Positions 47,214 to 57,435 of a stretch of DNA of 64,000 nucleotides are shown here, piece after piece (positions within the stretch are counted from its first letter, which is position 1; each line of letters starts with the position of its first letter). The notes beneath the pieces were generated by a model. That model did no database searches, had not been told where the DNA came from, and was given only the letters and a program-made list of their open reading frames with translations. The position numbers and the translations under genes were made by a program. This DNA comes from Pseudomonas sp. St316 (lineage in GTDB: Bacteria; Pseudomonadota; Gammaproteobacteria; Pseudomonadales; Pseudomonadaceae), in contig NZ_AP021901.1 of NCBI RefSeq assembly GCF_018325905.1, forward strand, positions 930,001 to 994,000. The letters are read 5' to 3'.

Positions 47214-47290
47214 CGGGGTATAGCGCAGTCCGGTAGCGCGCCTGCTTTGGGAGCAGGATGTCAGGAGTTCGAATCCCCTTACCCCGACCA
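47214..47290 (+). tRNA. tRNA-Pro (TGG), second identical copy
   Basis: Same 77-base sequence as 46963-47039, 251 bp further on. It lies after a terminator, so it depends on read-through or its own promoter; none is obvious in the few bases between. Confidence 0.96.
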
Positions 47291-47296
47291 TATTGA

Positions 47297-47331
47297 AAAT
47301 CCTCGTATCGAAAGATACGGGGATTTTTTTT
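47297..47331 (+). terminator. Terminator of the tRNA cluster
   Basis: AAATCCTCGTATC (47297-47309) pairs with GATACGGGGATTT (47314-47326) around GAAA, then a T-run. Confidence 0.9.
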
Positions 47332-47352
47332 GCCCGCGATAAAGCGGAATGT

Positions 47353-49061
<1,709 letters not shown>

Positions 49062-49138
49062 TTGATGGATAGCTCGGACAGGGCGCCTGCCCGAGCTTGA
49101 GTATTGACGGTGCCGCCCTCATCGTCGGAACGCCGCCC

Positions 49139-49206
49139 GGAGCAAGCTCGCTCCCACAGTTGATCGCGGTCATCCTGTGGGAGCGAGCTTGCTCGCGATT
49201 GCGGTG
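49139..49206. repeat. Inverted REP pair (outward-facing order)
   Basis: GGAGCAAGCTCGCTCCCACA at 49139 followed by CTGTGGGAGCGAGCTTGCTC at 49174. The order of the two palindromes is reversed relative to the other REPINs in the window, with a short 15-bp spacer. Confidence 0.8.
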
Positions 49207-49259
49207 GATCATTCAGCATCATTGTTGCTGATCCAGCGCAATCGTCAGCGGTTCGCCCC

Positions 49260-50558
49260 TCAGTGCAACTTGAGCCGAGGCTCGGTCCCGCGCCCGATCT
49301 TGCTGCCCAGCATCAGCATGGCCGTGCGGAACATGCCGTACAGCGCCATCTGGTGCATGCGGTACAGCGACACGTAGAACATCCGCGCCAGCCAGCCTTC
49401 GAGCATCACGCTGCCGGTCAGGTTACCCATCAGGTTGCCCACCGCCGAGAATCGCGACAGCGAGATCAGCGAGCCGTAGTCGGTGTATTTGTATTCGGGC
49501 AGGGCCTTGCCCTCGATCCGCAGTTTCAAGGACTTGGCCAGCAGCGAGGCCTGCTGGTGCGCGGCCTGGGCGCGGGGCGGGACGTTGCGCTCGCTACCGG
49601 GTTGCGGGCAGGCGGCGCAGTCACCGAAGGCGAAGATGTTCTCGTCGCGGCTGGTCTGCAAAGTGGGCAGCACGTGCAGCTGGTTGATCCGGTTGGTCTC
49701 CAGCCCGTCGATGTCCTTGAGGAAATCCGGGGCGCGAATCCCGGCGGCCCAGACTTTCAGGCTCGCGTCGATCACTTTGCCGTCCGCGGTAACCAGGCTG
49801 TCGGCGGTCACCTGACTGACGGAGGCGTTGGTCATGACGTTGACGCCGAGTTTTTCCAGGGTCTTGTGCACCGGTGCGCCGATACGCTCCGGCAGGGCTG
49901 GCAGGACGCGTGGGCCCGCCTCGATCAGGGTGATGTGCATGTTCTCCGGTTTGATCCGGTCCAGGCCATAGGCGTGCAGTTCGTGGGCGGCATTGTGCAG
50001 CTCGGCCGCCAGTTCAACCCCGGTCGCACCGGCGCCGACGATGGCGACGCTGATGCGCTCGACGATATCGGTCTGCCCGGCGTGGGCGCGCAGATAGTGG
50101 TGCAGCAATTGCTGGTGGAAGCGCTCGGCCTGTTTGCGGGTGTCGAGGAACAGGCAATGCTGCGCTGCGCCTTCGGTGCCGAAGTCGTTGGTGGTGCTGC
50201 CAACGGCAATCACCAGCGTGTCGTAACCCAGTTCCCGGGCCGGCAATAGCTCGACGCCCCCCTCATCATAGGTGGCGGCCAGTTGGATTCTCTTGCGCTC
50301 GCGATCCAGGCCACTCATGCGCCCCAGCTGGAACTCGAAGTGGTTCCATTTTGCCTGGGCGACATAGTTGAGTTCGTCTTCGGAGGAGTTCAAGGAGCCG
50401 GCGGCCACTTCGTGCAGCAGCGGTTTCCAGATGTGGGTGAGGTTCGCGTCGACCAGCATCACACTGGCCGTGCCGCGCTTGCCCAGAGTCTTACCCAGAC
50501 GGGTAGCCAACTCCAGGCCGCCGGCGCCGCCGCCAACGATGACAATACGATGAGTCAT
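49260..50558 (-). CDS. ndh: Type II NADH dehydrogenase
   Basis: 432 residues from MTHRIVIVGGGAGGLELATR (ATG at 50558). Two dinucleotide-binding folds: GGGAGGLELA for FAD (8-18) and VGAGATGVELAAEL for NADH near 180. Also the quinone-side motif KYTDYGSLISLSRFSAVG and a C-terminal amphipathic membrane anchor (RMFYVSLYRMHQMALYGMFRTAM). Non-proton-pumping NADH:ubiquinone oxidoreductase at the inner membrane. Confidence 0.94.
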   Translation of the reverse strand: MTHRIVIVGGGAGGLELATRLGKTLGKRGTASVMLVDANLTHIWKPLLHEVAAGSLNSSEDELNYVAQAKWNHFEFQLGRMSGLDRERKRIQLAATYDEGGVELLPARELGYDTLVIAVGSTTNDFGTEGAAQHCLFLDTRKQAERFHQQLLHHYLRAHAGQTDIVERISVAIVGAGATGVELAAELHNAAHELHAYGLDRIKPENMHITLIEAGPRVLPALPERIGAPVHKTLEKLGVNVMTNASVSQVTADSLVTADGKVIDASLKVWAAGIRAPDFLKDIDGLETNRINQLHVLPTLQTSRDENIFAFGDCAACPQPGSERNVPPRAQAAHQQASLLAKSLKLRIEGKALPEYKYTDYGSLISLSRFSAVGNLMGNLTGSVMLEGWLARMFYVSLYRMHQMALYGMFRTAMLMLGSKIGRGTEPRLKLH

Positions 50559-50615
50559 GGGGATATCTCGCAAGGCTAAAGGAAATCGGTGCCATTACCC
50601 GCGCGAGTCTAAGGC

Positions 50616-50789
50616 TCATAGCGTCAGGTAACTGATCAGTCGGCTCAACAGGCCCAGGCCAATGGTCACGGCCAGTACCACCACCAGGAGCATCCACGGC
50701 CGGAAAGGCCGGCGCTCGACTCGGTGCTGGGACAGTTGCAGGTACTCTTCGACATGCTTCTGGTCTTCTGGGTTCAGGCGGCTGGTCAT
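50616..50789 (-). CDS. DUF3094 small membrane protein
   Basis: 57 residues, below the usual ORF-length cutoff. ATG at 50789 with GAGG upstream. A charged N-terminal part (MTSRLNPEDQKHVEEYL) is followed by one membrane helix (MLLVVVLAVTIGLGLLSRLI). The start and topology fit DUF3094, a Pseudomonas family of unknown role often next to ndh. Same strand as ndh and probably co-transcribed. Confidence 0.85.
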   Translation of the reverse strand: MTSRLNPEDQKHVEEYLQLSQHRVERRPFRPWMLLVVVLAVTIGLGLLSRLISYLTL

Positions 50790-50841
50790 AAAGGCCTCGT
50801 CAGGTAGACGTTGCGGAATGTGAAGACGCTACAGCGTCCGG

Positions 50842-51369
50842 CTAGCCGGCATTGAAAGTCGCGTAGCCGCTCGCCGGAACGGGTTCGACAGTCAGGCTGT
50901 CGTCCAGGCGAATGATTCCACTTTTTAACACCCGGGCAGTGATTCCGCCATGGCCGCGTACGGCCTGGAACGTACCTTCGCCGAGGTTTCGCTCCAGTCG
51001 TGCGCAAGGCTGGCACCAGCCGGTGGTTTCAAAAATGGCTTGGCCAATGCGAAAGCGCCGGCCCTTGAGGCTGAACAGGTTGATGCCGCTGACCACAATA
51101 TTGCGTCGCAGCTCCTCTGGCAGCACGGGCCGGTTCTCGGGACGGCCCATCAGCGAGCCGATCACGGCCAGGTGTTCCCATTGGATCAACGTCACTTGCC
51201 GCGCATTGCGTACACCGGGGCGGGCATGATCGCCGGTCAGCCCGGCCTCCAGGCGGGCCTCCACGGCGTCCAGTTCGATCATGGGCGCATGGCCCTGGGG
51301 TCGTACGCCAATCCAGCGTACGCGGCCTTGCTGGGGCACGGCGGCAATCAGTTCCTGCAGCGGGCTCAC
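50842..51369 (-). CDS. MOSC-domain protein
   Basis: 175 residues with a GTG start that overlaps the upstream stop (GTGA). MOSC features: VRWIGVRPQGHAPMI, GDHARPGVRNARQVTLIQWEHL, the conserved Cys in TGWCQPCARLERNLG, and GHGGITARVLKSGIIRLDD. MOSC domains carry sulphur for molybdenum cofactor-dependent or similar reactions. Coupled to the DUF1780 gene upstream. Substrate unknown. Confidence 0.9.
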   Translation of the reverse strand: MSPLQELIAAVPQQGRVRWIGVRPQGHAPMIELDAVEARLEAGLTGDHARPGVRNARQVTLIQWEHLAVIGSLMGRPENRPVLPEELRRNIVVSGINLFSLKGRRFRIGQAIFETTGWCQPCARLERNLGEGTFQAVRGHGGITARVLKSGIIRLDDSLTVEPVPASGYATFNAG

Positions 51370-51992
51370 AGGCTGATCCCGACATCGAACACAATGCTGC
51401 GGCCCAGGTTGCTGCGCAGGAAATCCGGCGCATCGGGGTGGGCGAACAGCACCCGGGCGAACGTCGGCCCCACCAGTGACAGCGAGCGCCAGCCCTGGCG
51501 CAGGTATTCGGTCGGCGGTGGGAAGTGACTGTTGAGGTCCAGCACTTCGCGCTTGAGACTGGCGAAGGCGATGATGTCCAGGTCGCCCAGGTCCATGCCG
51601 CGCTCGGTGTAGTTATGGGCTTTCTTGCGCAGGGTCGGGGCCAGCCTCATCAGGAACTCATTGGCCGGGATCCGCCGCGGCTTGGCCTCGCGCCGCACCA
51701 GCTGGCTCAGGGAGAAGGCACTGCGGCGGCGTTGCAGTTCATCGCGCCATTCGTCATTGAGGCGGCGACCTTCGTCGAGCACGAAAAACACCTCGAAATT
51801 GGCATCGCGAAACAACACGTCCGGCGGTTCGCCTGCCGGCGCGAACTCATCGGCGCGATAAGGCACGTTCAGCCCTTGCAGCAGGCGCTGGCAGACCCAA
51901 CGCTCACGCTCCCATTTGCGGGCATTGGAGAGAAAGGCGTTGGCTTGCTCGGCCGCGATGGTCAGCAGGCGTAAGTAATCGGAGTCATCCAT
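51366..51992 (-). CDS. DUF1780 protein
   Basis: 208 residues from ATG at 51992 (MDDSDYLRLLTIAAEQANAF), the start conserved in Pseudomonas homologues as I recall; an ATG 21 bp upstream is possible but has no better site. Soluble, with RKWERERWVCQRLLQGLNVPYR and PPDVLFRDANFEVFFVLDEGRR, which resembles an endonuclease-like fold (E...D...ExF) but this is a guess. Function unknown. Confidence 0.85.
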   Translation of the reverse strand: MDDSDYLRLLTIAAEQANAFLSNARKWERERWVCQRLLQGLNVPYRADEFAPAGEPPDVLFRDANFEVFFVLDEGRRLNDEWRDELQRRRSAFSLSQLVRREAKPRRIPANEFLMRLAPTLRKKAHNYTERGMDLGDLDIIAFASLKREVLDLNSHFPPPTEYLRQGWRSLSLVGPTFARVLFAHPDAPDFLRSNLGRSIVFDVGISL

Positions 51993-52060
51993 GAGCCCAA
52001 GCTTAGCGTTCAAATGTGATCAAAAAAAATAAAGCGTGCTGTGAAGGGGCAGATTTTCGC

Positions 52061-52954
52061 TCAGGCTGGGCCCGGCAGGCCATCCTGTTCAGCCTGACGG
52101 GTCAGCCAGGCGCAGAAAAGATCCAATTTCTTGCTGTGTTGTGCGCTTCGCTTCGCGATGTAGCTGTAGCGGCTCGGATGAAACCCAAACGGTGCCACCA
52201 GGCGGCCAAGGCGAATGTCGTCGGCCACCAGGTGCCACGGAGCAACACAAATCCCCAGGCCGGCAATCGCCGCCTCCAACGTAAAGTAATAGTGCTCGTA
52301 TTCCAGTCCGGCTGGCGCAGTGGCCTGGTGTCCAATCGCATCCCCCCAGTTTGTCCAGGCATCCGGACGGGTTTTGGTATGCAGCAGGGGATGGCTGAAA
52401 ATCGAACCCAAGTCGGTTAATTGAATACGCGCGGACAAGGTGGGCGACAACACGACACCCAATCGTTCAGGAAACAGCCGGACGGTGTTCTTTGGTTCAC
52501 CCACGATGCCCTGTTCAGCCGTGATCATCACGTCATAGCGATCTCGGCCCGGATCGGTTCCGTGAACCGGTGAGCTCAGGCGAATCTTGATCTCTGGGTA
52601 CGTCGTATTGAAGTCGAAAAGACGCGGTATCAGCCACTTGAGCGTAAATGTGCTGAAGCAGGACACGTCCAGGGTGCCTGTCGCCGTGTCTCGGACCCTG
52701 CTCACCGCGGCCTCGATCTGATCCAGTGCGGCCGTCAGTTCCGGCAGCAGTTCTCTTGCGGCAGCGGTGAGCTGCGGTTTGTTTTTTGGGCCTTCGAACA
52801 AGTCCACGCCAAGACTCAGTTCCAGCTGGCGTACCTGGCGGCTCACAGCGCCAGGCGTGACAGACAGTTCCTCGGCGGCCGTGATCATTTTGCCCAATCG
52901 GGCAGCGGCCTCGAAGGTGTGCAGTGCATTCAATGGGGGAAGGCGACGTTTCAT
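52061..52954 (-). CDS. LysR-type transcriptional regulator (GcvA-like)
   Basis: 297 residues. N-terminal winged helix (LNALHTFEAAARLGKMITAAEELSV-type; HTH about 20-40 with SVTPGAVSRQVRQLE) and C-terminal substrate-binding domain. The N-terminal RRLPPLNALHTFEAA is typical of the GcvA/AmpR subgroup. It is divergent from a tautomerase gene with a 152-bp shared gap, so it probably regulates that gene. Confidence 0.92.
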   Translation of the reverse strand: MKRRLPPLNALHTFEAAARLGKMITAAEELSVTPGAVSRQVRQLELSLGVDLFEGPKNKPQLTAAARELLPELTAALDQIEAAVSRVRDTATGTLDVSCFSTFTLKWLIPRLFDFNTTYPEIKIRLSSPVHGTDPGRDRYDVMITAEQGIVGEPKNTVRLFPERLGVVLSPTLSARIQLTDLGSIFSHPLLHTKTRPDAWTNWGDAIGHQATAPAGLEYEHYYFTLEAAIAGLGICVAPWHLVADDIRLGRLVAPFGFHPSRYSYIAKRSAQHSKKLDLFCAWLTRQAEQDGLPGPA

Positions 52955-53106
52955 GAAGTGACTTTAACTCAATTACATCGGGCGTATAAATCGATATCAG
53001 GCGCTGTGCGGATTTTGCAGAATCTCCAGGTTCTCCAAGTAACTGACGACCATCGCGAGTGGCCAGGATCGAGGGGGTATTGCAAATCAAATTGAGAGCA
53101 GATCAC

Positions 53107-53520
53107 ATGCCATTCGTTCGTACAGCCATCATCAAGGGCACCAGCCAGCAGCAGCGTCAGCGCATCGTCGATGGCATACACCAAGCGCTGGTCGAGAGCA
53201 TTGGTATGCCCGAGGATGAACTGTTCAACCTGGTCACGGACTATGACCCTGAACAGTTTTTCTACAGCCGCACGTTTAACGGTGTGGCTCGTTCAGACCA
53301 TTTGATCGTGATTGAGATTACGATGCGCAGGGGGCGCAGTGATGCGATGAAGCGCGAGCTCTACAAAAAAATCGCGGACAATCTCGGGGTTCAAGCCGAG
53401 GTTCGTCCGCAAGACGTTTTCATATTCATGCACGAGAATGACTATTCGGATTGGTCGGTAGGCTTTGGTAAGTTTGCAATGGCCCTGGTACAACAGCCAG
53501 GAAGTGTCGCTACTGAGTAG
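53107..53520 (+). CDS. Tautomerase-superfamily protein
   Basis: 137 residues from ATG at 53107, so that after Met removal Pro becomes residue 1, the catalytic base of the superfamily (MPFVRTAIIKG). It has an extended monomer of 4-oxalocrotonate-tautomerase type with HQALVESIGMPEDELFNLV and RPQDVFIFMHENDYSDWSVG, which resembles the malonate semialdehyde/cis-CaaD-like group. Substrate unknown. Probably controlled by the divergent LysR gene. Confidence 0.88.
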   Translation: MPFVRTAIIKGTSQQQRQRIVDGIHQALVESIGMPEDELFNLVTDYDPEQFFYSRTFNGVARSDHLIVIEITMRRGRSDAMKRELYKKIADNLGVQAEVRPQDVFIFMHENDYSDWSVGFGKFAMALVQQPGSVATE

Positions 53521-53557
53521 CGCACGGACGGCGTTCAAGTTCTCGCAGGAGTAGCCC

Positions 53558-54244
53558 ATGATCGGTGCCGAACTGCTTTCACCGCAGACCCTGGTGGCCG
53601 GTTGGCTGATGTATGTGCCGGTGTTGGTCTGGGCCGTGGTGCGGGCGCCGTGGGTCGAGCTGTTCACCGACAGCCGTCGCCAGCATCTGTTGTTCGGCAC
53701 GGTGCTGGCGTTGTTCATGTTGTGGCTGGTGCGCCGGGATTTCGATACGGGCGTTTCGTATCACTTCATCGGCATGACTGCCGTGACGCTGTTGCTGGAC
53801 TGGCCGTTGGCGATCCTCGGTGGCCTGTGCGCGCAGCTCGCGCTGGTGCTGCTGGGCCGTCAGGACATGGCGGCGGTAGGGGTCAACGGTGCGCTGCTGA
53901 TCCTGTTGCCGGTGCTGGTCACCGAGTGTTGCGCGATCCTGGTGGAGCGCGCCCAGCCGCGCAATCTGTTCGTGTATATCTTCTGTTCGGGGTTTCTCGC
54001 GGCCGCGCTTTCGGCGTTGGCGTGCCTGCTGCTGGGGCTTGGCCTGCTGTGGTACGACGGTATATTCGCCATGCCTTACTGGCTGGAAGATTTTGTCGGC
54101 TACCTCTGGCTGATCATCTTTCCCGAGGCCTTCATCAACGGCATGGTGATCAGTGCGTTGGTGGTGTTCAGTCCCGAATGGCTGGAGACCTTCAACCGCA
54201 CGCGCTACCTGTCGGCGCCGTGGAACGATGATGACAAGCCTTGA
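53558..54244 (+). CDS. CbiM-like energy-coupling-factor permease
   Basis: 228 residues with AGGAG upstream and six or seven membrane helices. The pattern (LLSPQTLVAGWLMYVPVLVW, YHFIGMTAVTLLLDWPLAILGGLCAQLAL, FPEAFINGMVISALVVF) fits the CbiM family of metal-uptake permeases. No ATPase or T-component is next to it, so the transporter may be solitary or work with distant partners. Substrate (Co/Ni or other) cannot be read. Confidence 0.8.
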   Translation: MIGAELLSPQTLVAGWLMYVPVLVWAVVRAPWVELFTDSRRQHLLFGTVLALFMLWLVRRDFDTGVSYHFIGMTAVTLLLDWPLAILGGLCAQLALVLLGRQDMAAVGVNGALLILLPVLVTECCAILVERAQPRNLFVYIFCSGFLAAALSALACLLLGLGLLWYDGIFAMPYWLEDFVGYLWLIIFPEAFINGMVISALVVFSPEWLETFNRTRYLSAPWNDDDKP

Positions 54245-54307
54245 TTCACGTCAAGGCTGCACCGCCACACGCCCTTCATGCTTTGGAAAATTTCCAGGAG
54301 CACAACC

Positions 54308-54523
54308 ATGAGTGTTTATGAGTGGGCCAGACAAGAGATCAGGCGTAGTCACGATGCCGCAATGGAGATCGGCTTCGACCCGGGCTTGAGCCTGCGCGCC
54401 TTGCTCAGTGCGATCGTGCAACAGAGCAAGACCGTGCGCAGCCCTGAAGACCTGGCCGATGAGTTGAGTTTCCTCGCGGAAAACCTCGACGATGAACAGG
54501 ACTACGGTTTCATGCGGCCTTAA
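54308..54523 (+). CDS. Small conserved hypothetical protein
   Basis: 71 residues from ATG at 54308, with CAGGAG upstream (an earlier in-frame ATG lacks a site). Soluble and acidic: [51 protein letters not shown]. The compact size and conservation in Pseudomonas suggest a real gene. Convergent with yacG, with a 4-bp overlap of stops. Function unknown. Confidence 0.75.
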   Translation: MSVYEWARQEIRRSHDAAMEIGFDPGLSLRALLSAIVQQSKTVRSPEDLADELSFLAENLDDEQDYGFMRP

Positions 54524-54726
54524 TGGTGTGAGCGCGGTTCGAAATCTTCGCTGAAGAGTTCGTCCTCGGCGTCGGGGCTGAGCGGAATCTTGTGTTCTTC
54601 CGACGCCCAGGCGCCGAGGTCGATCAGTTTGCAGCGATCAGAACAGAACGGCCGGAATTTGCTCTCCGGGCTCCATTCCACAGGGGCGCCACAGGTTGGG
54701 CAATCAACGGTTGGGGTCTGGCTCAT
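54520..54726 (-). CDS. yacG: DNA gyrase inhibitor YacG
   Basis: 68 residues with GGAGG upstream. The zinc finger [10 protein letters not shown] ... [22 protein letters not shown] is diagnostic of YacG. It binds GyrB and blocks DNA binding in E. coli. Its start overlaps the coaE stop, and the set pilD-coaE-yacG is a conserved cluster. Confidence 0.95.
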   Translation of the reverse strand: MSQTPTVDCPTCGAPVEWSPESKFRPFCSDRCKLIDLGAWASEEHKIPLSPDAEDELFSEDFEPRSHH

Positions 54727-55346
54727 GCTTGGCCTCCACGCAAAGTAAGATAAAAGTGATGCAGGCGCTCGACCTCGCTGTGCAGCCAGGCGAGGTCGCG
54801 ATCGTTGACCACTGCGTCGTCGGCATGGCTCAGGCGATCCTGGCGGCTGGACTGGGCCTTGAGAATTGCCTGGACCTGCTGCTCGTTGGTCTGGTCGCGC
54901 TGCAACGTACGTTCGATCTGCAGTTGTTCTGGTGCATCGATCACCAGGACCCGCTGGGTCATGGCGTACTGTCCTGACTCGATCAGCAGCGGCGATACGA
55001 GGATCGCATAGGGCGATTGTGCCTGGGCCAGGTGATGGGCGATTTCCTCGGCGATCAGCGGATGCAGCAACGCCTCGAGCCAGCGGCGTTCATCGGCATT
55101 CTCGAAGATCAGCTTGCGCAGCGCCGCCCGGTCCAGGGCGCCGTCGGCCTGCAATACGCCGGGGCCGAAGTGCTCGGCTATTTTCGCCAGCGCCGGGCGC
55201 CCGGGCTCGACCACCCAGCGCGCCGCATGATCGGCGTCGATGACGTGCACGCCCAGGTCGATGAAATGCTGGGCCGCCGCGCTCTTGCCGCTGCCGATGC
55301 CACCGGTCAGGCCGAGAATCCAGGGTTTTTTCACTGAGGTATTCAT
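54723..55346 (-). CDS. coaE: Dephospho-CoA kinase
   Basis: 207 residues from ATG at 55346, which overlaps the pilD stop (TAATG). Walker A GGIGSGKS (about 13-20), [21 protein letters not shown] and VSPLLIES, all CoaE motifs. Last step of CoA synthesis. Co-transcribed with pilBCD and yacG. Confidence 0.95.
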   Translation of the reverse strand: MNTSVKKPWILGLTGGIGSGKSAAAQHFIDLGVHVIDADHAARWVVEPGRPALAKIAEHFGPGVLQADGALDRAALRKLIFENADERRWLEALLHPLIAEEIAHHLAQAQSPYAILVSPLLIESGQYAMTQRVLVIDAPEQLQIERTLQRDQTNEQQVQAILKAQSSRQDRLSHADDAVVNDRDLAWLHSEVERLHHFYLTLRGGQA

Positions 55347-56215
55347 TAAAAACCGACAGACTGCCAATAGAAGTCGGTTATTTGACCACCCCAGAGCAAG
55401 GCAATCCAGCCGGCAATGGCCAGATAAGGTCCAAAGGGGATCTGTGTCGACCCGGGAGCATCACGCAAACGCAGCACAATCACCCCGACGACGGCACCCA
55501 CCAGTGACGACAGCAGCAGCGTCAACGGCAGGATCTGCCAGCCACCCCAGGCGCCGAGCATCGCCAGCAGCTTGAAATCCCCGTAGCCCATGCCTTCCTT
55601 GCCGGTGATCAGCTTGAACACCCAGAACACCGACCACAGTGCCAGATAGCCGGCCACCGCGCCCCACATCGCTTGGTTCAAGGACACGAAGAGTCCGAAG
55701 CTGTTGATGATCAAGCCCAGCCACAACAACGGCAGCACCAGGGTATCGGGCAGCAATTGATGCTCGGCGTCGATCAGGCTCATGCCCAGCAGGCCCCAGG
55801 TCAATACCATCACCATCGCGGCGTGCCAGCCAAAGCCGAAATGCCAGGCGACGAACGCCGACAACGCACCGCAGGCCAGTTCGGTCAGGGGATAACGCCT
55901 GCCGATGGGCGCGGCGCAGCTCGAACAGCGGCCGCGCAGCATCAGGTAGCTGAGCAGCGGAATGTTTTCCCAGGCGCGGATGCGATGGCCGCAGTGCGGG
56001 CATTGGGAATGGGGCAGCATCAGGTTGTAGACCGGGCCCGGGGTTTCGGCCGGCAGGCCCAGCAGTTCATGGGCTTGCACGCGCCACTCGCGGTCGAGCA
56101 TCTTCGGCAGACGCCACACCAGCACGTTGAGGAAACTGCCGATGATCAGGCCGAGCAACGCCGCAACGAGCACGAAAGCCAGGGGGTACAGCACGAAGAA
56201 TTCGCTCAGGGGCAT
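55346..56215 (-). CDS. pilD: Prepilin peptidase/N-methyltransferase PilD
   Basis: 289 residues from ATG at 56215. Eight membrane helices. N-terminal methyltransferase domain with two CxxC pairs (C72/C75, C97/C100) and the peptidase Asp pair D149 ([12 protein letters not shown]) and D213 ([11 protein letters not shown]), the same numbering as I recall for PAO1 PilD. It cleaves and methylates PilA, the minor pilins and type II pseudopilins. Because of the base loss in pilC, the open frame continues unbroken from pilC into pilD. Confidence 0.95.
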   Translation of the reverse strand: MPLSEFFVLYPLAFVLVAALLGLIIGSFLNVLVWRLPKMLDREWRVQAHELLGLPAETPGPVYNLMLPHSQCPHCGHRIRAWENIPLLSYLMLRGRCSSCAAPIGRRYPLTELACGALSAFVAWHFGFGWHAAMVMVLTWGLLGMSLIDAEHQLLPDTLVLPLLWLGLIINSFGLFVSLNQAMWGAVAGYLALWSVFWVFKLITGKEGMGYGDFKLLAMLGAWGGWQILPLTLLLSSLVGAVVGVIVLRLRDAPGSTQIPFGPYLAIAGWIALLWGGQITDFYWQSVGF

Positions 56216-56216
56216 G

Positions 56217-57433
56217 TCAGATCGCAGAGCCGAGTTGAAAGATGGGCAAGTACATGGCAACCACCAGGCCGCCGACGACCACCCCAAGACCACCATGATG
56301 AAGGGTTCCATCAGGCTGGTGAGGTTGTCCACCAGATTGTCCACCTCGGCCTCATAAAAGCTCGCCACCTTGTCGAGCATGTCGTCCAGCGCACCGGACT
56401 CCTCGCCGATGGCCGTCATCTGGATCGCCAGGTTCGGGAAAATCCCTGAGGTGCGCATGGAAAAATTCAACTGCATGCCGGTCGAGACGTCCTGCTTGAT
56501 GCGCTGCACGGCACGTTTGAACACCACGTTGCCGGTGGCGCCAGACACTGAATCCAGGGCCTCCACCAGCGGCACGCCAGCGGCGAAGGTGGTGGAAAGC
56601 GTCCGGGCGTAGCGGGCCACGGCGGATTTGTACATCAAGGTGCCTATCAGCGGCAGCTTGAGCAGCCATTTATCGCGCCAATCACGAAAGGGCTCCGAAC
56701 GCCTGAGCGCGTACTTCACGCCAAAAAATGCCCCCACCACCCCGCCAAGCATCATCCACCACCATTGCTGCATGATTTCCGACAAGCCGATGACCATCAC
56801 CGTGAAGGCCGGCAGTTGCGCGCCGAACCCGGAGAACACCGATTCGAACTGCGGCACGACCTTGACCAGCAGGATCCCCGTGACCACGGCGGCAACGAGC
56901 ACCACGGCGATTGGATAGGTCATGGCTTTCTTGATCTTGGCCTTGAGCGCTTCGCTCTTTTCCTTGTAGGTCGCGACCCGGTCCAGCAGCGTGTCCAGGG
57001 CACCGGCCTGTTCGCCAGCGTCTACCAGGTTGCAGTACAGCTCGTCGAAATATTGCGGGCACTTGCGCAGCGCCGCGGCGAAGCTGTTGCCGGCGGCGAC
57101 TTCCTGCTTCACCTGGTCCACCAGCTTGCGCATGTTGGGGTTGTCGAAGCCTTCGCCAATGATGTCGAACGCCTGCAACAGTGGCACGCCGGCCTTGAGC
57201 ATCGTGGCCATCTGGCGGGTGAAGAGGGCGATATCCAGCGGCTTGATGCGCTTGCCCTTGCTGAATATCGAGGTGGATTTCTTGCGCACCTTCTGCGGGT
57301 TGATGCCTTGTTTGCGCAGTTGTGCCTTGACCAGTGCCGGGCTCTGGCCCGTCAGCTCGCCACTCATTTTTGTGCCTTTGCGGTCCTTGCCTTCCCAGGT
57401 GTAAACATCGGTTTTGACTGCCTTGACCGCCAT
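56217..57433 (-). CDS. pilC: Inner-membrane platform protein PilC, frameshifted near its C-terminus
   Basis: ATG at 57433 with AAGGA upstream; a TTG 6 bp earlier overlaps the pilB stop. Two GspF domains (about 70-195 and 270-385) with three membrane helices, as in PilC. After residue G384 (EPFIMVVLG) the frame shifts: a run of four C on the plus strand (56282-56285) should be five to give the conserved tail VVVGGLVVAMYLPIFQL ending in a stop at 56217-56219 (405 residues). As sequenced, translation enters pilD in frame and would yield a 695-residue PilC-PilD fusion. The last membrane helix is lost or altered. It may be a sequencing error in a homopolymer or a real mutation. Confidence 0.88.
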
Positions 57434-57435
57434 GT

